A DNA stretch of 64,000 nt. Origin: Linnemannia schmuckeri. Lineage: Eukaryota; Mortierellomycota; Mortierellomycetes; Mortierellales; Mortierellaceae. Positions 10,578-22,173 of the stretch are shown here, piece by piece (position 1 is the stretch's first letter; the number at the start of each line of letters is the position of its first letter). Below the pieces are notes generated by a model, which ran no database searches, was not told where the DNA came from, and worked only from the letters and a program-made list of their open reading frames with translations. The stretch is taken from NCBI GenBank assembly GCA_029449235.1, contig JANATG010000002.1:2232001-2296000 (forward strand), in the 5' to 3' direction. Both the position numbers and the translations under genes were made by a program.

Positions 10578-11548
10578 CTCTGCAAAGTCGTTGTTCCTTC
10601 GTGCTTTTGTTCATGAGAGGCACGACCGGCGCGTTGTTTATTCAAAATGATAGACGGGTATCGACACGTTCGGGGTAAAGCCAAAGAATGCGCTCGAAAG
10701 AGAATGCCAAGACAAACACGGTGGTGGCGACTCTCTAATGTACTTCTTCCTCTGATTAGACCTTTCTTTTCTTTTTTCTTTTGAAAATGTTGTTCTAGTG
10801 TGGAAGAGTGCGTTGATGAGGGTGAGTGTTGAAGATGATGTATGTTTTTGGTTTCGAGTTTTTTTCGCTCCTGTGTCCTAGGGAGTAGGCTTAACAAAAA
10901 AAAAAGATAGGATGGAATGGAGGGCTGTTGTGCGCACAGGAAGTATCGCATCGCATGAATTAATGGCTGGTAAAAAAAGGTTCTTTTTCGCGCCTGGACA
11001 TGCAGGGCCGCTTCTGAAAGTAAATTGAAAAGCGATCATCCGATGCTTAACTGTGTTACCTTCGCGAACGGAAGATGAATGTGTTTCTTGAAATAATTTT
11101 TCTTGACACTTAGGCTGTATCCAAGTGTGCGAATGTGGTTGATGTAGGTAGGATGGAACGTGCCGAGAGTGCATAGCCGCGCATCGAGTGAAATTTTAAT
11201 TTTTTTGTGCGCGATGGCCCAGATCCTCTATTTGGTCGGATTAAAATGCCGAATGTCACATGCCGCTCAAGATTCCTGTTCCTTGAACACGGATCAAACG
11301 TGGGCGGCAAAGGTTAATAGAGCGAGGCGATGGAACGTTGTGGCAATAATATAAATTTAGACGCTTCCGCTCTTGGCTGTTGCAAGCACGGTTCTCTCTC
11401 GTCTGTCTCCGCCTTGTGCACCACAGTTTTCGTATTTCCTTTTTATTCCTCTCTCTCTTATCCCCCTTTTCTTCCGTCTATCCCTCTGTCACTCCGAGTT
11501 TCTTTATCATTTCGGCTTTCGCAAAAAAACATCAAAAAACCAATGACC
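10578..11548. other. No gene recognised
   Basis: Nearly 1 kb between repeat copies 2 and 3. It holds homopolymer runs and no frame with protein-like composition. Confidence 0.45.
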
Positions 11549-12016
11549 GATATGATGTGGGGGTCTTGAGGGGAGTTGCCCTTGGTTGGCCGAGGCGTTG
11601 GCGGCAGTGCCAGGTGTGACAGGGTCACTAGTCGAGGAAGAAGGAGAAGGGAAAGTGGAGCTCTCCTCTACAACCCCTGTATTCAAAGGTGTGTCTCCAG
11701 GATCGACGGGCATAACTCAGATAGCAGGCAAACGAGAAAAAAAGGATGTGTATGTGTGTATGTGTGTGTGTTGTGTGTCCCTTCTCAATATCGCAATAAA
11801 AAAACAGTGACTCTCAAGACCTGCTCGTATCGTGGAAGAAGGTGATTTTATGTCAATAGCTATTCTCTAAAGACTGAAAACTACTACTGCCTCTAATGGT
11901 CTAAAAGGTACAGTGCTTACCTGCTCGTATCGTGGAAGAAGGTGCTTTTCCAGACACTCGCAGGCAAACGCGTAAAATAGTCAAAATGGCCATCAGAAAC
12001 TAAGCCACTCAAAATC
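11549..12016 (+). repeat. Interspersed repeat, copy 3
   Basis: About 468 bp in the same orientation as copy 1. It keeps both internal 'cctgctcgtatcgtgga' repeats and the GT microsatellite but is more diverged at its ends. It finishes about 220 bp before the first four-TM gene, whose TATA box follows at 12107. Confidence 0.8.
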
Positions 12017-12234
12017 ACCAAAATGACGACCTAAAAAGGGTTCATGCTGTATGCGCGGCGTGTCCAACCGTCAAGAAGTAGGCACATCCATCCTTGGTTT
12101 GAAAAATATAAAAAGCGAGACGCATCGATTCTTCTTCTTTCGCATCCTCAGGACACCTCTCAATCTTCCAAAAACAAACTCTACTTCACACCCATAACTC
12201 AGCGTGTCTCTACTCACCCTCTGTCTAATTCATC

Positions 12235-12791
12235 ATGCGACAACCCACTTTAACCTCTGCCCTGTTCGGCCTACGAATCTGGGTAGCCTTCATGGCCTTG
12301 GTCAACCTGGTCATTTTCTTCGTCTACTACGGCTACCTCATGCCCAAGGACGATAAGGGCCTGTCCGAACTCGACAGTGATGCCTTTATCGACTTCTACT
12401 GGCGCGACTACATAATCATCCTCGTTTCCGTCCTCCTCTTTGCCACGCCTACTCCATCTGGAGCAAGTCTCTCTCAACCATGCACAAGTACTTCCATGCC
12501 TTGCTAATGGCTCTTCCGGCTCTGTTTCTCTTCAGTCTCCAGCTGCGTGCCATTGATGCCAAGATCCGCCACGCCAAATTTATCGATAGGACCACCGATG
12601 CTGACTTTGTCGATCCTTTTGCTTGTACCGGTTCTGATTGCCATGTCTTCCAGAGCTACATGATTTTTCCTGTTGTTACTGGATTCTTTGCTCTTGTCGA
12701 GGTTCTGGTGACCCTGATCCGTGATCCTGTTCTTCCTGCAGCAAAGGAGTTCAAGGATGTTGAAGACAATGCCATTCTTATGACCAAGTAG
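12235..12791 (+). pseudogene. Four-TM family member 1, frameshifted
   Basis: The frame opens at the ATG 12235 (RQPTLTSALFGLRIWVAF) and carries TM1 and the WRDY block that begins TM2. Near 12444 the family motif AYSIWSK continues in another frame, so about one base appears missing. The second frame runs to the TAG at 12789-12791 and holds TM3, the cysteine pair FACTGSDC and the TM4 signature EVLVTLIRD. All family landmarks remain, so the lesion is recent or a sequencing error. A TATAAAAA lies at 12107, 128 bp upstream, and AATAAA near 12942. If read without the shift the protein would be about 185 aa. Function unknown, as for the family. Confidence 0.75.
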
Positions 12792-14371
12792 TAGGGAAAA
12801 AAGTGCACGAACCCCAATTTCTTGCTGGTCCTGTTATGTTGGCAACGACTCTGCCTTTTTTTTGTGTCTTGTTCATTCCTACTGCCTCTATAGGTTTTTT
12901 ATGAAGACTTTAAATACGTACAGGTAATCGTCCTGGAATATTCAATAAACAAAAAAGAAAACACAAGAGATAACAGGAGAAAGAAGGTCTCAAAAAAGTA
13001 ATATCCAAACCCTGTTTATTGTTACTTGTCGCTGTTGCTTATGTTTGCTGCTCGGGCCTATTTGACAAGAAAATATAATGTAACAAACGAAAAATTAAAG
13101 TAGGTACTCAGCACTCAAGAAATAATAATTGTTCGCCTTCAGAGAGGCTGTTGCCGGAAGGATGTTGGTGAATGAGTCTCTGCGTACAACTGAACTGGAA
13201 GCTGGTTCTCTAAGACGACGTTTCCTCTGTCCCTTAACTTCCTTAGTTCTCTTTGGTCAAAAGCCTCTACAATAAAGTTAGAAAAGAAAAATGCGATTAA
13301 AAAGTCCTCTGCATCCGTCTTTTTTATTTTGAATGGACACGATGTGTATGTGCGTGATGGCCCTCGAAGGGATAGGATATGATTGAAAATAAGAAATGGA
13401 TTGAACGCGTTCTACTTTTCTTGTGGTCTCTTTCTATCGCATTCCTTTGTCTTTTTGCCTCCACCGGACATCCGAACGATAAATATACCTTTGATGTCAT
13501 CAGTGTCTGACATCACCTCGCCGTTCCTTTATTTGCGTATCGAAAAAGTTTGCCTCCCACATTATACATTTTTAAGTTTTTTCTTTTCTCTAAGTGCCTT
13601 TAATCGTTTGACGAAAGAATTGAACCACTGAATCCGGGGTGGTTTGGAGTTGCAAAAATCGAGATGTCTGTAGAGAAGTGGAAGGGGAAGGGTTGATGCC
13701 AAACTTTGCTGACGAGTGCGCTAACTGTTAGGTCAACAGTCCAGAAGCACGACACTTGTGGCTAGAGGGGCTATGAGGGGATTAGTTCAGAATGGAGGAA
13801 AGTGAGTGATGTTGTTGGTTGTTGACTGCATTTTTGTTTGTTTATAGGGCAAACAAACTGGGGAATGGTCAACTCCCAACTATTCCGAGATGTAAGTGGA
13901 ATAAAATGAGAGAGATTGACAGGGAAGGAGGGTAAGAGAAGACAAGAAAGTGGGGTGCGTATTCTTTCCATAAGATGAAAAGCATTTGGGGTGTCTGAAC
14001 AATCTCGGGCGATGCTTCCGTATCTCTCTTTCTCTCACTCTCTCTCTCTGATCATCATGCACTGCCAACAGTCAAGCCTAATTGCTTGCGAGCACACAAT
14101 GCTTCCGCTTTTTTCCCCAATGGAGTGGAAATGAAAACATTCGTGCACTGGGAGCCAAATGAGCAGCCTCAAGGAGGACGCATTCCGACGTAATATAAAG
14201 TGAAGCATCTCTCCGACTTTTTCTCTCTTCTCGTTTCTCTTTCTGCACTACTTTTAGCCCCCTTCCTCCGCTCGCATACCTTTTTCCCCCTGCCTTTCTC
14301 TCGCATACACTTTCCCTCTTGTCATAGCCCTCACTCCCATCACTACTTCTCAACCTTCTTCTACCATTATC
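12792..14371. other. Intergenic; no gene seen
   Basis: About 1.6 kb of AT-rich DNA with a TC microsatellite (about 14026-14048). The TATAAA at 14194 belongs to the next four-TM gene. No supported gene. Confidence 0.5.
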
Positions 14372-15088
14372 ATGGCGCCTGCTATCTACGGCCTGGGACT
14401 TTGGCTGGTCTATGTCACATTCTTCAACCTCGCCTACATGTCCACCTTTTACATCCTCGCTTCCATGTCCACGCTCATCATAGGAATTCCAAACGATGTC
14501 TACATACCTCGCTTTTATACATTAGAAATCTTCACCGTCATCACTTCCTCCGTCTTTCTCTTTACTTCATACCTCTACTCTGTCTGGGGAAAGAAACCTG
14601 TCGTCCCCCGCTACGCTCGTGCGGTCTCGATGCTGATCCATGCTCTTCTACTGCTTGCTATCCACCCTTAGTTCATTGTTGGCACGGTCCACGCGAATGG
14701 GAAGTTGACCTGGAACCTGTTCTCTTGTGAACACTATGCCGCGGACACCCTTTCGTTGTTCTGGATGCAAACCGGGCACTACTTTAACCCTGTTATTGCT
14801 GAGTTCTTTGTTGTTGCCGAGATCTTTGTGACCATTTTCAGAGGGTCTCTTAACTCGTCTGGCAAGGATGGCTATTATCTGAATTCAAGTAAAGATTTTT
14901 CTTTTGTTTTCATGGCGATTAAAAATAAAGGGTTCGAATGCTATGTTGCCTGCACAAGCGGTGTTCCTTGTTTTGCGTACCTTATTACGTACAATCATGC
15001 ACGTCCCAATCGAGAGGTAAGCGAACCATTGCTTTTACGCGCATTTTCTTGTATGCTCCTGAGATTCATTCTAACGCTATACTCATAG
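14372..15088 (+). pseudogene. Four-TM family member 2, in-frame stop and lost terminator
   Basis: Starts at the ATG 14372 (MAPAIYGLGLWLVYV). After TM1, TM2, the YSVWGKKP motif and most of TM3, an in-frame TAG (14669-14671) interrupts. The same frame then continues through the FSCEH block and a TM4 ending IFVTIFRGSL. Intact relatives stop shortly after this, at an HYY or DYY-like end. Here GYY is followed by sense codons, so the frame runs on about 65 codons to 15088. Two separate defects point to a pseudogene. Stop-codon readthrough is possible but nothing supports it. The second family cysteine is also missing. Confidence 0.7.
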
Positions 15089-15851
15089 TCAAGCGAGAGA
15101 GTAAAGGAAGGAGGTGGGAAGGGAGAGGATGTCGAGAAAATGGTCAGGCAACAACCAGCAGGCACTTGTCTATTCCAATACTCCTTCTCCTACTCGTTCC
15201 CTTCCACCGCACTTTCGATTTGGTTTGCTACTTTTACCAATTAGATGCGCTGTTTTTGTTGCCGTGTCTGACGGTGATGATTTTTCTTTTTTTAGTTGCG
15301 AAATGGAGTGTAGGAGCAATTCTCGAGTGACTTGTTTGTTAGGAGCTCCATTGTTCTTGGCGTTCCATCGTCAACCAGCCGCCTTGCCGATGCTCCTTTG
15401 TTGTTTACTCAGTTACATCGCTGCCACCAATCCGCCTTAATAAATGACAAGAAAAGAAGGGTCCTTTGGCCCACCGCCTTCGTTCATGCACTTTGCCCTA
15501 CATGAACTCAATCTACTTTTACTATACTCGAGAATCTTCCTTCCTTACCCTTGCCGTACATGGACTCTCGATTGTTCTGAGCGCAGGCCACCTTCTTTCT
15601 ACTCTCCTCTTCAGCCCAATGGAGTGCATCCAGCAAATAACAAGCGTTATCAAGAGAGCCCCGCTTTTTTTTTTCACAAACCAGGAGAGTATAAAGAGTG
15701 GTGCATCCACATCCTTACCCTTCCTCCACACATCCTCTTACCTTCCTTTTCTTGCATCCATACAAACACGACATTCATCTTTTGTACCTTTTATCCTCTA
15801 TTTTCTTTTCTCTCTCTCCACCCCTTCGTTCCTTTTCATTCCTCCTATATC

Positions 15852-16382
15852 ATGTCACAACAAAACATGTCACCCCTCCTCTACGGTCTGAGACTCTGGC
15901 TAGTCCTCTTCACCTTTGTCAACTTCACGTTCATCATGGCCTTCTACGCCTGGGACAGAGTCCTCGTCGACAAGATGAATGCCGACGTTCCTGACGGTGA
16001 AAAAATGCCCATCGTCTACGTGTGGGACGACTATGCAGTCATCACCTCGTCAGTCGTCCTCTTTGTCTCTAACGCTTACTCTGTTTTTGGCAAGAAGCCC
16101 CTCGTCCAGAACCGATTCCCTCGTGCATTCCTAATGTTGATCCCTAAGCTCTTCCTGCTCGGATATCAATTGCATGTAATGCATGGCCTGGTTCGTGCAA
16201 GCAACGAGTATGGTATGAACCAGTTCTCGTGCTCCTTTTGGTCTGAGGAGTTGGTGACTGTGTATGGCATGAGGTTGGCGTATTTTTTCTTACTCCTCTT
16301 TACAGGTTTCTTTACTGTTGTTGAAATGTTTGTTCCCTTAATCAAGGGTCCCGCCTACCCTCCTAAAGATGCCCACTATTAG
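15852..16382 (+). CDS. Four-transmembrane protein, family member 3
   Basis: Single exon of 176 aa. The ATG at 15852 was chosen because paralog alignment begins there; the frame is open upstream through a pyrimidine-rich leader, and a TATAAA sits at 15690. Four hydrophobic segments are visible near residues 11-34, 58-77, 90-110 and 142-164. Family motifs are WDDY opening TM2, YSVFGKKP after it, RAFLMLIP opening TM3, FSC in the TM3-TM4 loop and EMFVPLIKGP at the end of TM4. The second loop cysteine of the family is absent. The topology recalls MARVEL-type proteins, but no family could be assigned. Probably an integral membrane protein of unknown role. Confidence 0.8.
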   Translation: MSQQNMSPLLYGLRLWLVLFTFVNFTFIMAFYAWDRVLVDKMNADVPDGEKMPIVYVWDDYAVITSSVVLFVSNAYSVFGKKPLVQNRFPRAFLMLIPKLFLLGYQLHVMHGLVRASNEYGMNQFSCSFWSEELVTVYGMRLAYFFLLLFTGFFTVVEMFVPLIKGPAYPPKDAHY

Positions 16383-16733
16383 TCTTCGGCATGAAAATAA
16401 ACGAGCGAGAGATTTGTTTACCAGCTGGTGCAATTGTACCTGTACCACCACTGTGTAAAATCTTTTTCTTTTTATTTTTCATTTCTTCCCTCATCTCACC
16501 AATATCTCCAACCTTTCTCAATCGAAATGACTGGGATATCTCACACCTTGATGTCTCCTCCCTCAATTTACAGCGACGCGCCCCGAGTCTTGATTGGTTT
16601 AGAATTGATCTGCACCGAAGTATATGAGGTAGACGGTACTTGAGAAAAGAGTGTTACTAGATCAGCACGAAAGCCATCGTGCAAGGATCAAAAAAGAAGA
16701 GTGATGTTTGACAGACTAATACGGATGATTGTA

Positions 16734-16845
16734 CAGTGACTTTCCAGAGAATGGGACACTTTCCTATGAAAAGTGTCCCATTCTTGAAATTGAATTGGAC
16801 CAATATATTTTAGTATTTTAAAAATCACGTTAACTTTGTATGGAA
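16734..16845 (+). repeat. Left terminal inverted repeat
   Basis: About 112 bp matching the right end in reverse complement. Inside it is a second, perfect palindrome: GAATGGGACAC and its complement face each other across a short centre, so each end can fold into a hairpin by itself. Confidence 0.93.
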
Positions 16846-16868
16846 GTATGGAACCAAGCTTTTATGTA

Positions 16869-18856
16869 TTAAAGCCACCCCCCTTGCCGCATGACGGATG
16901 GCAGGATGGGGATGGTCTGCCAGGGCTCGTGCTGTTTTGACAAATTTGTGAAATTGGCCATAGGTAGGTCGTCCAAATTGCTCAGAAACGCCTTGGTTGC
17001 CTCCCAGTCTTCCGATCCAACTAGAGAACTTTCGGCCGTTGGTCCGTCTTCTAATCTGACTGAAGAACTTCCAACTATGTCAACCTCCACCAAGGTCCTT
17101 TCATCGACTATCTCCATTTCCTCCTTATCCAGATCAGCCTGCATGCTATAGACCGTTTCGCCAGTTACCGATGCAACCAGCTCACTGAAATACACCTCCA
17201 TCCTTTTTCTATATCTAGCTTCCGTCTGATACATGCTTGGCCTCCAATGTTGCTCCTGCCATTCTGGTGTATGGTTCTCGAGCTGTTGACGTATACCCTC
17301 CGGCAAAATTGGTGTGTTGAGGAAGCAATGTCGAATTATTGCTGCTGTTACATACGACCATGCATGTGGAATTATTGACCACGCGACGTGTCGGGGAATG
17401 TCGTTTCTTTCGTCCAAGGTGCGAATGATTGACGTTTGCCAGCTGAGCATCTGCAGGTACTTCCGCTTGAACACGCTGATTATACCGGCATCGAGTGGCT
17501 GAGTGAGAGGTGTCGACTTTGTGGGCAGCCGTACAATAGTAAGATGATTCCAAGGAGTTTACTTGGCAGGATCGCGATATCCAATGTTGTTGTGGACAGA
17601 TGCTGAGTCAAGAAACAGAAGGCTTGGCTCTGAAAGTTGATCATCCTGATCCATATCCCACTGCCTAAACCGTATTGTTGTCATCCATCCTTTACTTGTA
17701 ATATCCGTTTCAAGCCGATTGTTCTCTATATAGTTCCTTGGACGGTGTTTGCCTAAGTAGCATTATTTAAATAAAAACATTAGCGCCTATGTCGTTGTGC
17801 AGGATCCAGAGGCAAGAAAATTTGTATTATAGACTCACCAAGAACTAAAGGCCTCAGTGCGGGCATATTTTCCGCTTTCCAGAGGGAAGATCCAGTTGCA
17901 TTGACACAGAAGAGAAAAGTAACTCTGCATTCCCTGTTCGGTTTGAAACCCTGCAGATATCCTTGGGTAGTGAAGGTCGTCCTGCTCAGTTCCAACAAAT
18001 ACATGCCGGCCTCATCACAGTTGTAAATGTTGTCGAGGCGAAATCGATTGCAAATGCTGCGGATATCCTGGAGCTCCTCTTGTATATCGTCGAGATTCAC
18101 CGATCCTGACTCTCCAATAAGGTCAAGGTGAACAACTTCATTGCGAGAGACATATCCTGTCACCCATGCTGCAGAAAACAAAAGCCGGTCATGTGGTCGA
18201 ATGTGGTCGTCCTCAACCTCCAAGAGAATTATGTAAATTATCTCAACAGCATCCGAGATCTGACCACCATTGACAGGAAGGTTCTTCTTGCGCTGGTCCT
18301 CCAACCCTAGCAAAAGAGTTTTGTCAATGATGGTGTTCTTGCGGTGGATCCGGATTATGGTACCCTCAGGGGAATTTAACGCCGGCTCCTTGAGCTCCTC
18401 ATAGTTATTGATCCACCTGTCGATACTGCCCTTACTAATCGGAAGGCCAACCATTCTAACAAAGTTTCGAGTCGATACCGCACCAGCTAATTTTGGATGC
18501 CTCTCATAGTAGTAATAGATGTCTACAAGATCGACCTTGTGGACCAGAGAGTAATCGCACCTTGTCAAAATTGCAGGGCACAGCACGAATGACTCCAGAA
18601 GGCGTGTTGGAACGAGCTTGTCCCACCATAAGCTGAAACGCTCTGGCATAACTCTCGTCATGGTCGATATGGTCAAGATCTGTGGCATCTCTACCTGAGA
18701 GGGTAATGTATGGACGGCGCTCTCCTTGTCTTGGGGCCACTGGCACTGGAACCTTGGACTTCGACCTATCGCCTTGGTCGTAGTCGTATTGGTCTTTATT
18801 GACTTGGACATTGTTGCCTTGGTCTTTGTTGTCTTGGGCATCGTTGTCTTGGTCAT
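16869..18856 (-). pseudogene. Transposase, DDE superfamily (CENP-B/pogo type), nonsense-mutated
   Basis: Exon 1 is 18856-17839 and exon 2 is 17752-16869, joined across an 86-nt GT-AG intron. The joined frame reads LGKHRPRNYIENNRL and then SKGWMTTIRF, as expected of this family. Acidic catalytic residues are visible in NCDEAGMY (Asp about 281), LFLDSASVH (Asp about 388) and TQPLDAG (Asp about 427). A TAA at 17559-17561 falls between the second and third aspartates, so the translated product lacks the third and should be inactive. The frame stays otherwise open to 16869, so inactivation is recent. The N-terminus (TKTTMPKTTKTK) is low-complexity. Confidence 0.85.
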
Positions 18857-18933
18857 GGCGGACAGAATGAAAGAGGAATGAATGAGGATAGAATTGCGCT
18901 ATATAGGTCATAGGCAGTAGTTGTATGTCTTAA

Positions 18934-19044
18934 TTCCATTCAAAGTTAACGTGATTTTAAAATACTAAAATATATTGGTCCAATTCAATTTCAAGAATGG
19001 GACACTTTTCATAGGAAAGTGTCCCATTCTCTGGAAAGTCACTG
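18934..19044 (-). repeat. Right terminal inverted repeat
   Basis: Partner of the left repeat, 111 bp, with the same internal hairpin. It lies just upstream of the transposase start at 18856 and may hold its promoter. Confidence 0.93.
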
Positions 19045-20189
19045 TATAAGGGGTCAGAATTGAGAAAGCGAGGGAATGTGTGCAAATATGGTAAATGTGT
19101 GACCTGAAGCCGATCTTTTATATCCGAGGACAAATTAGAAAAAAAAATATGGAAGGCAATGGAAGGAGGAAAGAGAAAAGTGGTATAGGGCGAAGAAAGG
19201 AAAGGGAGTCGAGGGATGGATCTGTGCATGCGTGAAGTGGAGGTGAATGTTGTTAAATAGGGCTGTAAGGATTGACAAAATGACTTGCAGTTGCGCAATT
19301 AGGACATGTTGCTCACAAGGGTGCGTTTGCCGGCTTACCCGTTCAACAAGGCGCTGACCAAAAGTCGACACACACCCTACTTCTGAAAAGAGAAGTCACC
19401 AATTTTGACCATCAAATTTTTGCGCTTGCTTTCCCATCCTCTCTTCCTCCTGTCCCTTTTTGGTTGCGACTGCCGCGAGAGTCTTTCCTACCCTCGATCG
19501 ACATCATTGAGGCGAGGAAATGTAGCCTCAGCCTTATGTCCGTCGACAGATGGCTACAGCCCAACTATTAGAGTGACTCTCAGGAGCAGTTGGAGTCAAC
19601 CCTAACGCTAAGAAATACTTTTTCGTCACTCCCCGTGGATCTGTTATGATAATCCAGGTAGATCTACCTACATCATTCGGAGATATGAGGTTTGTTCAGG
19701 GACAGGAATATGTGTGGTGTGTTTGGTTGCCGAGACGAAATGCCTTCCCCTTCCTTTTCTAATTCCCTCTTCTGTCGACCGTCTCCAACGTCCCTTCTTC
19801 AAGCCCTTATACACCATCATTAGACAGAAAGACAAGATTTAAGTTTTTTTGTTTTTTTTTCTTTGTTTTTTTCCCTCCTCTCTCGACCATTTGAGCTGAG
19901 AGCCAGATTCTGTTCTGTCAAGTAGACAGCCCAATTCGACTCAGCTCCGCCCCTACTCTCTCCTCTCTCGCTTTCGTATCAAGTGCACTCGATCATTCTT
20001 AATTTCTTTTGTCAGCTCCTTCCGTCCTTTACTTGTCAACCTCTTTTTTTTTTTTTTTCTTTCGCCTGCACTCAATCCTTCTCTTCCTCCACACCACAAC
20101 AACTTACCCCTTTTTCTTCCACCGCCCTCCCTCCCTCCTTCTCCCAAAACACCAACAAGCATCAACAAACCCAATCATACAGACAAAGA
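19045..20189. other. Intergenic; leader of four-TM member 4
   Basis: No gene recognised. The last 300 bp are the strongly pyrimidine-rich leader typical of the genes in this array. Confidence 0.5.
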
Positions 20190-20720
20190 ATGTCGTCAAT
20201 TGCGCACCACCGGTACAGGCTCTGGATGATGTTCCTGGCGACCCTCAACCTGGTTATGATGATTGCTGACTACTCCTTCCTGGCCGCCTTGGTCGCAAAG
20301 GCCAATGACCCCTACGACTCGATGACCCCAGGAGACACCCACACTCTCCTCCTCTTCTGGAACGACTATGTTCTCATCGTCGCCACCGTCCTCATATTCT
20401 TCTCCTACTACTACACTCTCCGTGGCAAGCGTCACACCAACCGATTCGCCCGTGGGGTCTATGTCCTTGCCCTTGCCGTGTTGTTGATCATCGTTGCGGC
20501 CAAGTATATCGATGAGCAGATCAAGTTTGCATCGATCTTTATTGCCACGGGCTCGTCGTTGATCTACAAGCCATTTACTTGTGTTGGTGCCGAGACGACC
20601 TCTTGTAACCTGATCCTGGCAAATATCTTTATTGCGCTGTTCACGGGTGTTTTTTCGTTATTTGAGGTTCTTTGGACCTTCTCATTCAAGCCTCTCGAGG
20701 CCAAGCAGGAGTATCATTAA
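20190..20720 (+). CDS. Four-transmembrane protein, family member 4
   Basis: Single exon, 176 aa, from the ATG 20190 (MSSIAHHRYRLWMMF), which aligns with the starts of its paralogs. Hydrophobic segments lie near residues 9-32, 58-77, 86-105 and 148-167. WNDY opens TM2, RFARGVYVL opens TM3, and the TM3-TM4 loop holds the cysteine pair FTCVGAETTSC. The TM4 end is FEVLWTFSF, where most members have EVLVTL. It is intact and follows the transposon. The conserved loop cysteines suggest a disulfide on the extracytosolic side, which is inference. Function unknown. Confidence 0.8.
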   Translation: MSSIAHHRYRLWMMFLATLNLVMMIADYSFLAALVAKANDPYDSMTPGDTHTLLLFWNDYVLIVATVLIFFSYYYTLRGKRHTNRFARGVYVLALAVLLIIVAAKYIDEQIKFASIFIATGSSLIYKPFTCVGAETTSCNLILANIFIALFTGVFSLFEVLWTFSFKPLEAKQEYH

Positions 20721-22173
20721 ACGAGTTCTGAGAGTCGCCCTGTCCTGTCCGCTGGAAGGGTGGAGGAGAGAGGAGGCTGGAATGGGGAAAGGAACAGCGA
20801 CCAAAAAAAAAGTTTTTGTAAGTGACATAGCAGGCTCACAAATATTTGTTGTTTTGCTTTCTTTTTTCCTCTCATAATTATTTTTTCCGCTGTCCCTGAC
20901 TGTCTTTCTTCATCTTCCTGGACACTATCTCTCTCTGCCCCTATTACCACCCAGCATGCCCGCCACCACACCATCTAAACCAACAACACCAACAACACAC
21001 CCTTTGTTTTTCAACCTTGTACAATAAACCTCCTATTACCCCCTTCTTGACTATGTTCTTTTAACAACAACATAGGGACCATAACGGTTATGACTGTTAA
21101 GAAATGAACGGCGCCAGACGCAGGGAGATGCAGGCGCTGCTCCTGTCCTGTACGCCTAAAAAAAGCAAAAAACAAGGTGCATGCAACAGCCCAATTTCCT
21201 TCCTGTTAGTGTGTTGCATACGTCAGGTCAAAAAATCGTGAGAGCATTGAAGGGGGACAACATTTGTCTTTCCTTTCCAATTTTTTTGCAACCACTCTCA
21301 CATGATCATACTTGTCTACTACAGTCCTGGAGAAGAGGGTATGGACATCCGCCTTTTTCAATCAGATATTAGTCGAAAGAACGGTTGACACTTCACAAAG
21401 AAAATTAAAACATGGATGGTTCAAACTCCTCGTTTTTGGTTGTTGACGGACAAAAGGAACATTCCATCCGAGACATGAGAAAACTAAATATTAAGCATTT
21501 TATATTGCACAGAAATAGTATTCACTGGAACAAAAATAAGGCAATGAGGAAGAGGAGTTGAGAGCAAAAACCAGGCTGAGCACATAAATGAACACGCACA
21601 ATACACGTCGCTATCGACTTTGAACAAGGGCCGTCCGCCCGTTTGCCTGTCAAACAAAGCGTGCTAATTGTTGGGTTGGATATGTTAATAGGAGGAGGTG
21701 GGTGCGGTGCATGATGAGCAACGCCGTTTAGGACTTGAGGGATATCCTTAAAAAAAGGGGAGTGAGTGTGTGTGACTTTGCATATGTGAGTGTAAAAACT
21801 TTGTATGTGTACCAAAAAGGGCGACAAGGGAAAAGGAAAAAGGAACAAAATCCGCGATGGAAGATGGCGTTGAGCAAGGAAGTGTGTGTGGCGTTGCGTT
21901 TGCTCTCAGTCACATCACCCTTTCACACACACTTTAAATAAAGGTGGCACACTCGCACGATTCCTCTTTTCTTCTTTCGTCTCAGTGTCTCTCTCTTTTG
22001 TTCACTTCTTCATTGCCTTCTTTCAAAAAAGATTCCCCCTTCCATTGACACGTTATCCTGCAAGTGCCCTCCTTTTATACCCTTTTGTCCTCCACTCCCT
22101 TTCTTTCACTTCTCGTTCATTTACCACTCTTGTCCTCCTCTCTTACTACACCACAAGCACCAATCTCACAAAG
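20721..22173. other. Intergenic; 3' region and leader of four-TM member 5
   Basis: Apart from the polyadenylation-like element at 21017 and an AT-rich to pyrimidine-rich leader before 22174, nothing was recognised. Confidence 0.5.
21017..21033 (+). terminator. Shared 3'-end element with AATAAA
   Basis: TTGTACAATAAACCTCC, identical to the element at 36219 and close to that at 39947, all 3' of four-TM genes. It contains a canonical AATAAA signal. Here it is nearly 300 nt after the stop codon. Confidence 0.55.

Larger units (their letters stand above)
16734..19044 (-). mobile_element. pogo/Tigger-like DNA transposon (Tc1/mariner superfamily)
   Basis: A 2.3-kb element flanked by TA on both sides (16732-16733 and 19045-19046), the target-site duplication of this superfamily. 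Terminal inverted repeats of about 111 bp (16734-16845 and 18934-19044) begin CAGTGACTTTCC and differ by only one substitution and one A indel. They therefore diverged recently or have been converted. It encodes one transposase on the minus strand (16869-18856) with an intron and a nonsense codon. It separates members 3 and 4 of the four-TM array and carries no cargo. Confidence 0.93.

Noticed and set aside
14900..14960. tRNA-like 'gggttcgaatgc' T-arm
   Set aside because: No D-arm, anticodon arm or acceptor pairing at the right spacing; it lies in the run-on frame of four-TM member 2.
17559..17561. Second intron in the transposase to remove the TAA
   Set aside because: A GTAAAC donor overlaps the stop, but the only nearby AG would delete conserved residues and shift the frame, so a nonsense mutation is simpler.
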